Assembly (NCBI GenBank): GCA_035591015.1
Contig: JAXIUW010038896.1
Location: 1 to 14,904, forward strand
From: Cephalothrix simula
Taxonomy: Eukaryota; Nemertea; Palaeonemertea; Archinemertea; Cephalotrichidae
Length of the DNA: 14,904 bases
Direction: 5' to 3'
This document shows positions 9,301 through 14,904 of this stretch, in pieces (position 1 is the stretch's first letter; each line of letters begins with the position of its first letter). The notes beneath the pieces are model-generated. The model was not told the origin of the DNA, ran no database searches, and saw only the letters and a list, made by a program, of their open reading frames with translations. Both the position numbers and the translations under genes were made by a program.

Positions 9301-12300
9301 AAACTATATATTATGCTTAGTGACTTTTGAAATTGAACAGTTAGATATTTAGGTACTTCAAAATCAGTCAAAATGATATGAAATTCAAATGATGATTTTG
9401 AGTATACATAGTTTTTGATCATGCTGATAAAATAAATTTTACCATATTTTAAGTTTAATAAACTATTTTAAATAAAAAATTTTATTTTAAAATTATTTTG
9501 TGGTTTCAATGATGGACAAACTTATAATTCATTTGATGAATCAAGAATTGTTAAGTTGAAATTATTATTTCTAGCTTGATTTTTTTAAAAATGTCAATGA
9601 CTTATGGCAAATTTGCCACAAGTCACTGACACTGAACTAGGTGTTTTATATATACCTGATAATCTTTGTTTTTAAACTCGGTTTTTATTTACCTCGTGCT
9701 TCGCGCTCAGTCTAATAAAATCTTAAAAGCAAAATATCACAAATTTACCACAATTTTTTTTAAATTTTTTCTTTCGCGACGTAATTTTTGAGAATTAATT
9801 TCTTTTGCTACATAATTTTTGCAAATTTTTTCCTTTCATGACAATTTTTAAATTTTTTTCTTTTGCAACTTATTTTTGAAATTTTATTTTTGCGCGCAAC
9901 CTGGCGCGATAAGTTTGATTTATGTCAGACAAGTTAGGGGTGGGTGAGTGATTCTCTGAATTTGACCAATTTCTACTAATCTGACGTCGGATTATGATCA
10001 AATCTGACAACCCCCCCCCTGATCAATGCGCCTTTGCGTTGTTACCATGGGACTTAATTAGTACCTCTGAAATCAATGATTTAAATTGTACATTTCAGTG
10101 CATTATACATCAGAGGATTTTTGCCCTGTTCCGTGTAGCGAGATGACTGATTGTGAGAGCTGTACTTCCTATTGTATGTGGTGTGAAAGCCAAAAGAAAT
10201 GTGTTGAAACTAATGCTTATATGGCTGCATTTCCTTATGGCCAATGTATGGAATGGGTTTTAAAAGCCGAAAAATGTCCTTGTAAGTAATTGAACATTGT
10301 ACACAAATGGATTGAAAAATTGGATGAGGCACGATAGGGGTGTTGGGTTACCGCAGTGCAGGTAAGGACCTCAAGCCCTGGGGGCCTCCAAAAAAATTGA
10401 AAAAAAAATTTTTTAAGTTTATTTTTGAGAGCCATTAAAACCAAATGAGGCCCTCTGCAACCATAAATCGGCCTCAGGCTGAGACCCTGTCAATGTTAGC
10501 TTAAAAACTATAAACTAAAATGTCATATCTTGCCGAGGCCCCCAATTTAAGACTCGGTGACTCACTACTCAGTCTGAGGCCACTTTTTCGTTAACAAAAT
10601 AAATCTTGATTCCAGTTTATAACTGAAGATTTTTATACAAGTAGTACAATGCTGTATTTTAATTATTTTAAGTTTGACAATAGTTTACTTCGTTGTGTAT
10701 AACTAAAAATTTTATTTTTATTTTGATAATATTATTATTAAATAAATAAGTAAAAAATCCATAAACCCGGTAATTTGAAATATGGTGGAACGTATCGGCG
10801 TAAGTTCGCCTTCAAAGTACCAATGTAAATCTAAAAGTGGTCGAAAATAATTTACAAGTTCAAGCCTGGGGCGCTGTCATCCACTTTTTCAAGAAGCAGA
10901 TTAGAACTTAGTTTGTTTAAAAAAAACCTGTTCTCATACCCCCCTCGTTGTGTATTTCGAACTGGAGCATCGAAACCCCTTTACCCTCGCTATACATTTT
11001 TGAAAGGGCATACAAAGTAACACACCATGGGGTTTTTTGCCCCGTCTGGTGGGAATGATGGCGCAAAAGCAAAAAATTTGAAAATTGACTAAGTCCCTCT
11101 TTTATTGGTTGGATATCAAGAGGCACCCCAAATCGTTCAGGTTAGATCATAAGCAGCTACATGTACAATTTCTTGTTTGGCATATCAAGTATACTAAATG
11201 TCGTAAATCTTGGGCGCTTAGGTGACCCTTGGGGTCAGTTCGTATGATCTCATGTGAGCATTGATCTAAATTAATCCAGGTGGCAATTTTGCACCTTGAC
11301 TTGAACCCCGATATTTTGGTCCTTTATTATGCTTGATATGCCAAATCTATTGTAGCTGGTCTAACCTGAACGATTAACATCCGACCACTAAAAATGAGAC
11401 TTAGTGTATTTTCGACATTTTAGTACATTTTGCGCCACCACTCCCCACCAGGTGGGGCAAAATATGTAACCCCCCCCCACGGTGGTGTAACTTTTCATGT
11501 TCTTTCCAAAATGTATAGGGTTAAGGAGTTGCGATGCCTCTTCTATGAGATCTCGACCGGGGCGGGCGAAATTTTACATTTTATGGTGTCTCATCCATTT
11601 TTATATCCGAGAAATATACGAAATAAATTCTGCCTCATCCCGCGGTGGTCGGGTGAGCGCCACGCCATTGGCGTATTTTTTACGCTTTAAGACTTAATTT
11701 CTTTTAATGTTTATTTCTAGCAACGAGATGCTCTGGGGCAAGGACATGTAAAGAATGCTTGCTAATGCCTCAGTGTGGTTGGTGTAAAGGCGAAAGTGAC
11801 ACAGGCCTTGGTGTTTGTATAGAGGGGGCCAACCGTGGGCCTATTGATAAGGGTATGATAGACTACAGAGTATGCCCCCGAGATAGATGGCATTTCATGA
11901 GATGCCCACGTGAGTATACATTATTTGAGAGAAAATAAATTCCCTGTCCCAGTGTGAAAGGGATGCCTGTCCGGCAGCACAATATTTAGACTCATTCATA
12001 AAGCGTGCATTGGCCGATTATGATATTTGATTGGTTTAAATTAATTATTCAGTGACGTGTGGTGCCATCTCGTATTTTTCGCATACGTCAAACTTCCATA
12101 TTTGGAATTCGTCGCCAAAAAAGGAAATGGTGTAAGACGCCCTCTAATATTACTAGGTTTTTTTCGTGGAATACTATTTGGAGGGAAGACTTTTTTTACA
12201 GCTAATTCATGGTGAATATATACATTATTTTCAATAATATAAGAACATTACTATTTTTTAATATATATTATCTTTTATATTCATGCTTTTGTGTCACCTA

Positions 12301-13501
12301 AATTTGTATACCTGTCAAGCTAAACTGTCTGGAAATATCGACATATTACATTAAATCTTCTCGTAAATTTATGCTAATAGCTTAATCGAACATTGTAAGA
12401 AAATGCAGTCATGCTTGAGAATCATGCATACCGTGTAAGCATTGTGGCAGGGACACACGGCCGGGCTGTATACTTTGAATATTGGCGACGAAAGAAGTCC
12501 AGGGATAATGTCCGGTCTAGGCATGAATGTCCTACCTCTCTGTGTTATATGCTATACAAAGAGGACAAAAATACCTACGGACAATGATCTCCGCCACACC
12601 GGTTAGCCATTCATTCTTTATTGTGGGTTGCCAATAGCATATCCTACGATCAACCTTATGACTTTTTGGGGCAAAGAATTTGGGCCTTTTGCATCATTCT
12701 ATCCACACAACCATTCATGTCTCGTAATTTGAGCCCAAAAAAATGTTTACTAGTCTAGGATCTCTCATTTTATGTACACAAATGAATAGAAAAATTGGTT
12801 GAGGCATTGCTTAAAGTTAGTTAACCCCCGCGGGTTTCTCATATTATGAATAACCTATGGCATGTGAATGGAGTAAAATGGTAGTAGTTTCATGTCCCTA
12901 CCGCCACCTTGGTGGAGGGTGGTGGTTAAAATGTCCGAATGAAATGGCCGAAAATCAGCAAGTTATTGATTTTTTTGGATTTGTGGCAAGTAGGAAAATA
13001 GGAACCCCCATAAAATATATATCCCTGGAAGGAGCATGTAAAATGCATTTGAATGGTGGTGGTTTTATGTCCTTACCATCATCTGATGAAAAATGGGGGC
13101 TAAAAATGTTTAAATCGAGAATTTTGATTTTGAACATTTTTGATGATCATTCTCCAGCAGATGGTGGTAAGGATATGAAACCCATGAAACCATCACCATT
13201 TTACTGCATTTTTCATGCCTTTTCTAGTGATATGTAGGTTATGGGGATCCCTATACCCCTCATATGAGAAACCCATGGGGGTGGGGGGTGGTTAACTAAC
13301 TTTAATCCATGCCTCAACGAATTTTTCCATCCATTTGTATATTTTATATATTTTTTACAGTTTGCCAATGCAATGGCCATAGCTCATGTTTACCCGGGAC
13401 TAGTAAATGTGCCAAATGTAGAGATTTAACTACCGGAGACCAGTGTGAAAAATGTGAAGATGGATTTTCCGGCATTGCCACAAATGGTGGAAATTGTACT
13501 G
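6312..13501 (+). CDS. ATRN: Attractin-family gene, internal part (seven exons)
   Basis: The seven exons listed separately below join into one uninterrupted frame of about 347 codons (1,044 nt), with every junction phase matching and every intron GT...AG. The protein order is last kelch repeat, PSI-type cysteine modules, laminin-type EGF. That order, plus landmarks such as FGQCMEW-like (here YGQCMEW), CGWC, CIEG and CQCNGHS, is diagnostic of attractin and attractin-like 1 rather than MEGF8. Known family role: a large, mostly extracellular single-pass membrane glycoprotein, linked in mammals to melanocortin/agouti signalling and myelin maintenance. Missing from this window are the N-terminal CUB/EGF domains, most kelch blades, any second laminin-EGF, the transmembrane segment and the tail. 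ATRN and ATRNL1 cannot be told apart here; an invertebrate may have one ancestral gene. Odd: no C-type lectin domain between the exons at 9012 and 10099. Confidence 0.93.
6501..6565 (+). CDS. ATRN: Attractin exon b: kelch YVFGG motif
   Basis: The acceptor is TTTCTTTTGTAG at 6500 and the donor GTATGC at 6566. The first base completes the glycine codon from exon a, and the exon ends with one base of the next codon. It encodes KMYVFGGFDGVMLNDLLTYTP. YVFGG with the following G-x-x-LND-L is the classic kelch-blade double glycine and closely resembles attractin's MYVFGGFNGLLLNDVL. At 65 nt it is too short for ordinary ORF finding, but the splice phases and the family match make it secure. Intron a/b is only 104 bp. 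Confidence 0.9.
6626..7162. mobile_element. Foldback (MITE-like) element A in intron b/c
   Basis: The terminal inverted repeats are ACACAAATGGATGGAAAAAT at the left (from 6629), followed by TGGATGAGGCAC, and the matching CTCATCCAATTC...CCATTTGTGTA at 7134-7162. Inner arms also pair: CCCTTAACCCTTTACATTTT near 6720 against AAAATGTATAGGGTTAAGGG near 7056. A TGA lies directly outside each end and is a possible 3-bp target duplication. There is no transposase frame, so it is non-autonomous. A 9-base G tract (6757-6765) sits inside. Two related elements occur at 10300 and 12775. Confidence 0.8.
7248..7492 (+). CDS. ATRN: Attractin exon c: two PSI-type cysteine modules
   Basis: The acceptor is TTATTCCAG at 7247. 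The donor is GTAGGT at 7493; a GTATAT at 7497 is a weaker alternative that would break the phase with the next exon. The exon starts with two bases completing a glycine codon and ends on a full codon. It encodes about 81 residues beginning GRCSLHNSKDSC, then CVW, a linker, and CDHFAVCEGC...CYWSNIGIC. The cysteine spacing fits the two PSI-type segments that follow the kelch propeller in attractin. In the second module the usual W-C of the PSI signature is W-S. The module presumably folds extracellularly with disulfides. Confidence 0.92.
7800..7949 (+). promoter_or_regulatory. Promoter-like motif cluster in intron c/d
   Basis: Within 150 bp there are a TACGTCAT CRE half site (7800-7807), a core NRF1 palindrome TGCGCATGC (7845-7853), GACGTCAG (7859-7866), a CACGTG E-box in a TCACGTGAC context (7914-7922) and an E2F-like TTCCCGCC (7942-7949). 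This combination is typical of TATA-less housekeeping promoters in animals. An ATG with A at -3 follows 12 bp later. The motifs are read directly; promoter function is inferred. Confidence 0.45.
7962..8087 (+). CDS. Candidate first coding exon of a nested gene, unknown product
   Basis: The segment opens with CAACATGAC (A at -3) and runs 42 codons (MTHSINHN...CLSKSEPE) to a perfect GTAAGT donor at 8088, ending on a codon boundary. The peptide is mixed in composition, not low-complexity: polar at the start, with an amphipathic-looking FSEWFLDAFTDCL segment at residues 24-36. I recognise no family. The open frame continues past the donor to 8324, but that part runs through a foldback sequence, so splicing at 8088 looks more natural. 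It cannot be an internal attractin exon because there is no acceptor before it and the flanking attractin exons already join in phase. No second exon could be identified. It may be a chance ORF. Confidence 0.35.
8137..8206. repeat. Imperfect hairpin
   Basis: Outer arms GTTCTTTTTGC (8137-8147) and GCAAAAAAGAAC (8195-8206) pair, and so do inner arms CCTGGGG (8162-8168) and CCCCAGG (8182-8188). A weaker foldback with CTGGG/CTCC words lies at about 8422-8480. Probably remnants of a small inverted-repeat element. Confidence 0.6.
8764..8835 (+). pseudogene. tRNA-like pseudogene or SINE head, Thr(CGT)-like anticodon
   Basis: An A box, TGGCCGAGTGG (8771-8781), and a B box, GGTTCGAGTCT (8815-8825), are at normal tRNA spacing. 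An acceptor stem GAACGGA/TCCGCTC pairs with one mismatch. The anticodon stem TTAGA/TTTGA holds loop CTCGTGA, giving anticodon CGT. The cloverleaf is damaged: the D stem is weak and the T-arm is one base short if the acceptor is to close. That favours a tRNA pseudogene or the head of a tRNA-derived SINE over a working tRNA. There is no CCA and no clear T-run terminator close downstream; the first is the T6 run at 8909-8914. Confidence 0.6.
8909..8967. repeat. Hairpin just upstream of exon d
   Basis: TTTTTTACCTACC (8909-8921) and GGTAGGTAAAAAT (8955-8967) are inverted copies around a 33-base loop, about 45 bp before the exon d acceptor. The same GGTAGGTAAA word forms the exon d donor region (9147-9156), so the left arm could pair with that donor in the pre-mRNA. 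Confidence 0.6.
9012..9147 (+). CDS. ATRN: Attractin exon d: PSI-type module before the lectin position
   Basis: The acceptor is TTTTCGTTTAG at 9011 and the donor GTAGGT at 9148. The exon starts on a full codon (phase 0) and ends with one base. It encodes about 45 residues beginning TTALTNLKNNTC, with cysteine spacing C-x5-C-x5-C-x2-C-x5-C-E-W-x6-C. This follows human attractin's segment just before its C-type lectin domain, which also has a tryptophan without the paired cysteine. In human the lectin domain follows immediately; here the next exon resumes after the lectin position. NNT gives one N-glycosylation sequon. The 1.5-kb intron before it holds the promoter-like region and the tRNA-like sequence. 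Confidence 0.9.
9757..9895. repeat. Degenerate T-rich tandem repeat, about 30-bp period
   Basis: Four or so units of the type TTTCTTTTGC(A/T)AC-TAATTTTTGAAATT follow each other, drifting in length (about 28-32 bp) and sequence. It ends in TTTTTGCGCGCAACC. Confidence 0.6.
9925..10019. repeat. GTCAG/CTGAC inverted element ending in poly-C
   Basis: GTCAGACAAGTTAGGGGTGGG at the left is answered by ATCTGACGTCGGATT and AAATCTGACAA followed by nine Cs at the right. This is the same vocabulary, including the CTGACA-then-poly-C end, as the array at 1414-1975, so both probably belong to one repeat family. Confidence 0.5.
10099..10281 (+). CDS. ATRN: Attractin exon e: PSI module after the lectin position
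   Basis: The acceptor is TTGTACATTTCAG at 10098 and the donor a perfect GTAAGT at 10282. It is a symmetrical phase 1-1 exon of 183 nt (61 codons). The protein runs from VHYTSEDFCPVPC through CESC and CMWC to TNAYMAAFPYGQCMEW and EKCP. This is the best-conserved stretch in the window and matches human attractin CMWC...NAYVASFPFGQCMEW almost residue for residue, which separates the attractin branch from MEGF8. The CMWC motif keeps both PSI cysteines, unlike exon c. A foldback element starts only 19 bp beyond its end. Confidence 0.95.
10300..11607. mobile_element. Foldback element B in intron e/f, with insertions
   Basis: The left terminus TACACAAATGGATTGAAAAA is followed by TTGGATGAGGCAC; the right terminus GGTGTCTCATCCATTTTTAT (from 11585) appears worn or truncated. 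Inner arms pair (ACCCTCGCTATACATTTTTG near 10984 with CAAAATGTATAGGGTTAAGG near 11507; GGCGCAAAAG near 11060 with TTTTGCGCCACC near 11428). Compared with element A it has about 580 extra bases between the left end and the inner arm (about 10340-10925, AT-rich, with GAGGCC words) and a second foldback at its centre. There is no transposase. Confidence 0.7.
11131..11375. mobile_element. Nested foldback element inside element B
   Basis: The termini are exact inverted repeats, AATCGTTCAGGTTAGA (11131-11146) and TCTAACCTGAACGATT (11360-11375). Pairing extends inward in blocks (GCAGCTAC, TTTGGCATATCAAG). It sits at the centre of symmetry of element B, so it is either a later insertion into the loop or the original core. 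There is no coding frame. Confidence 0.8.
11721..11909 (+). CDS. ATRN: Attractin exon f: PSI module with CGWC and CIEG motifs
   Basis: The acceptor is TTTATTTCTAG at 11720 and the donor GTGAGT at 11910. It is a symmetrical phase 1-1 exon of 189 nt (63 codons). It encodes a run starting STRCSGARTCKEC, then MPQCGWC, TGLGVCIEGANRGP, and ending DRWHFMRCP. Human attractin has the same order: CSG...CSHCLEQPGCGWC, TGKGKCIEGSYKGP, then W.F.HCP just before the laminin-EGF. The region between CIEG and the final CP is shorter here than in human. The exon is flanked by two related foldback elements, one in each adjacent intron. Confidence 0.95.
11910..12774. other. Intron f/g, left part, nothing recognised
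   Basis: AT-rich sequence with no open frame or RNA gene that I can support. Short promoter-like words (GTGACGTG, TACGTCA near 12050-12090) occur but are not followed by a plausible coding exon. Confidence 0.5.
12775..13341. mobile_element. Foldback element C in intron f/g
   Basis: The left terminus TACACAAATGAATAGAAAAA, then TTGGTTGAGGCA, pairs with TGCCTCAACGAATTTTTCCA and CCATTTGTAT at the right. Arms continue inward (AAAGTTAGTTAACC against GGTTAACTAACTTT; GGGTTTCTCATAT against ATATGAGAAACCC) and again around 13010-13230 (ATGGTGGTGGTTTTATG against CATGAAACCATCACCAT). TTTTAT outside each end is a possible target duplication but is AT-rich enough to be chance. The 126-codon open frame inside follows from the palindrome and is not a gene. 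Confidence 0.8.
13361..13501 (+). CDS. ATRN: Attractin exon g: laminin-type EGF module
   Basis: The acceptor is TATATTTTTTACAG at 13360 and the donor GTAAGT at 13502. It is a phase 1-1 exon of 141 nt (47 codons). The sequence starts LCQCNGHSSC and continues KCAKC, DLTTGDQCEKC, then TNGGNCTG. All eight cysteines of a laminin-type EGF are present. CQCNGHS, the LTTG turn and the PTNGG-like end (here ATNGG) match attractin's first laminin-EGF. The second laminin-EGF and the transmembrane region are expected in later exons, and none is recognisable in the remaining 1.4 kb. The end of a foldback element lies 20 bp upstream of this exon, next to the polypyrimidine tract. Confidence 0.95.
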
Positions 13502-14811
13502 GTAAGTTGCCTGTCAAAATTGGGTGCGGGGCACTAAACGTCCTGATCATTACTTCCTGTGTAAAAGGCGTGACCGACCCCGATCACTGACCGGTCAGTA
13601 TATTTTGTATTGGTTACACGAAAGGAGCCTGTGTTAGGTGACCATGGCCGGGAGTAGTGTCCTTGCTAAGGGTGAAAAAATTGATTTATAAACCATAGAA
13701 TGTGCTGAAAAATTAAAAAACATTTTATATTTTAAAGTTTACAAGTTTTAAAAATTGTTATAGGCCCTATAGTTGTTTTGTTATGGGCCCTATATTTAGT
13801 TTTCATGAAATTATGCCTCTGATGTTTTCATGATATTTTGCAAACGCGTTCCTTAAAAATTCGGGGAATTTTTTGCAAAATGGTTCTAGAAATCTAGGAA
13901 AAGTCGAGGGATTAAAAATAATGCAACGGTGGCCAGCAAGATCAATACGTAGGCTTCTTTTCCTCAGAAATACTGAGAAATACAGAGAAAGTCATTCATG
14001 CCTTTGCAAATCAGTTAACCAATGATTTTATGTATCTTGTTTTATAAACCGATTCAGTATTTGGTTCTAAACACTTTTCGACCGCGTGAGTAAAAAATAC
14101 TTCTAAAAATACTACAAAATGAAAATGAAAAGATTTACAACGGGCTTAATAGCAGTCAATGCTAATAAAGCCTACATAAAAAAGTATGAACCGTACGGAG
14201 GGGGAACGCCCGCTCCTGATTGCACGTTAGCAGGTCAGTTCATTATTGTTCTTGTCGACAGGCAAAAATCAAAGTCCAGGGGGGCAAAAACGAAGTCGGT
14301 GATTGTTTTTGGATATTATAATCCAAAAAAACATTGTTGATAGCGTAAATGGAGTCATCAAGAGAGACTATTTAAGTATCCATTATTTCATATAATTTTG
14401 GATGAGTTTCGGCGCATTTCTCTCGACCCACTTTAATAGCGGTGCCGTAGCTATTAATTGGATAATACATGTAGCTACCTCCAGATGATACGCTATACTT
14501 GAGGAGAGGTAAAAAATAAAAAGTTGAATTACCAAAAACACATCAACACAAGATAAGCTACTGCTCTTGTACATATCTGGAAATATGCTACTAGTTTGGT
14601 TGCCATCTACTTGGAGATAGCGTCAACGAAAGCAGACACACGACATTAAACTCCTTGATCAAGGATGGAAATCTGCTCGAACTCAAACTTGGTAACTTAC
14701 CTTCTATACCCAAAAAGCCATTGACAGGAATTTCAGAATTCACCACGCCAGGCCGCGCTGAAGAGTTATGATATAAATACGGTATATGTGATTGGGCCGA
14801 CTGTGGCCGAG
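13502..14811. other. Intron after exon g, no further exon seen
   Basis: I find no second laminin-EGF, transmembrane or cytoplasmic exon of attractin. An open frame at 14119-14340 has no recognisable domain and no supporting splice signals. A short dyad CTGACCGGTCAG lies near 13590 and GGCCCTAT words recur at about 13763 and 13787. Confidence 0.5.
13850..13938. repeat. Dispersed GTCAGGGAATTTTTTGC repeat, copy 2
   Basis: CGGGGAATTTTTTGCAAAAT, then GAAATCTAGGAAAAGTCGAG and CGGTGGCCA, follow the same order as 6121-6210 with many substitutions. Same orientation as copy 1. Confidence 0.55.
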
Positions 14812-14894
14812 AAATATAACACGAGTTCTTGTTATATTTAAACGAGTCCCCCGTAGGGGGACGAGTTTAATATAGCAATGAACGAGTGTTATTT
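14812..14894. repeat. Large imperfect hairpin with ACGAGT words
   Basis: Left arm 14812-14852 and right arm 14856-14894 pair around GTA, with core CCCCCGTAGGGGG. ACGAGT(T/C) and its complement occur symmetrically, flanked by ATATAACACGAG and CGAGTGTTATTT. A few mismatches and a short bulge are present. It looks like a small palindromic dispersed repeat; it nearly reaches the window end and may extend further. Confidence 0.85.
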
Positions 14895-14904
14895 TTCTTG
14901 TACA

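Larger units (their letters stand above)
9148..10098. other. Intron d/e, AT-rich, no lectin exon
   Basis: This 951-bp intron is where human attractin would have C-type lectin exons. I see none: no W-x-G, WND-like or conserved-cysteine pattern in any open frame, and stops are dense. It holds a 20-21-bp tandem duplication GAAACT(C/A)TATATTATGCTTA (9279-9299, 9300-9319), an AT-rich hairpin-prone patch (9440-9500), and the repeats at 9757-9895 and 9925-10019. Confidence 0.7.

Noticed and set aside
12857-13237. 126-codon open frame on the + strand
   Set aside because: It lies wholly within the arms of foldback element C, with an antisense frame arising from the same palindrome. No recognisable domain.
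6312-13501. MEGF8 instead of attractin
   Set aside because: MEGF8 also has kelch, PSI and laminin-EGF modules, but the NAYMAAFPYGQCMEW and CIEG...GP landmarks match the attractin branch.
14119-14340. 73-codon open frame on the + strand
   Set aside because: It was examined as a possible downstream attractin exon. There is no EGF cysteine pattern, no transmembrane stretch and no phase-1 acceptor.

Overview
This is a stretch of animal (metazoan) nuclear DNA: AT-rich, mostly non-coding, with short exons bounded by GT...AG splice sites and introns full of foldback (MITE-like) elements and tandem repeats. There is no bacterial-style gene packing. The only gene identified with confidence is the middle of an attractin-family gene (ATRN/ATRNL1 type) on the + strand. 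The repeat-rich introns and the distance of the protein from the human sequence suggest a non-vertebrate animal. The species cannot be named from the sequence.

Layout. Positions 1-6311 hold no exon I can support. This part starts with an almost perfect 35-bp-arm hairpin (1-79), followed by a degenerate GTCAG/GGTGGTGTC array (about 1414-1960), a 50-bp-period hairpin array (2180-2376), a 20-bp-period minisatellite (about 3070-3248) and scattered poly-C tracts. If the attractin gene starts upstream of the window, most of this is one long intron.

Positions 6312-13501 hold seven attractin exons: 6312-6396, 6501-6565, 7248-7492, 9012-9147, 10099-10281, 11721-11909 and 13361-13501. All splice together in one open frame of about 347 codons. 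In order they encode the last kelch repeat, a run of cysteine-rich PSI-type modules and a laminin-type EGF module. In human attractin this region carries a C-type lectin domain between PSI modules. Here the two flanking exons splice directly in frame and no lectin exon is visible in the 951-bp intron between them.

Three long foldback elements sharing one terminal inverted repeat sit in introns 2, 5 and 6 (6626-7162, 10300-about 11607, 12775-13341). Two lie within about 20 bp of a splice site. The largest contains a second foldback element (11131-11375). Intron 3 holds a promoter-like cluster (NRF1, CRE, E-box and E2F-type motifs at 7800-7949) just before an ATG exon-like segment (7962-8087) ending in a perfect GTAAGT donor, possibly the start of a nested gene. 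The same intron holds a damaged tRNA-like sequence (8764-8835).

Positions 13502-14904 hold no further recognisable exon. They contain a second copy of a dispersed repeat also seen at 6121-6210, and end in a large imperfect hairpin (14812-14894). The transmembrane segment and cytoplasmic tail expected of attractin must lie downstream. All names come from recognising protein patterns by eye; no search was run.
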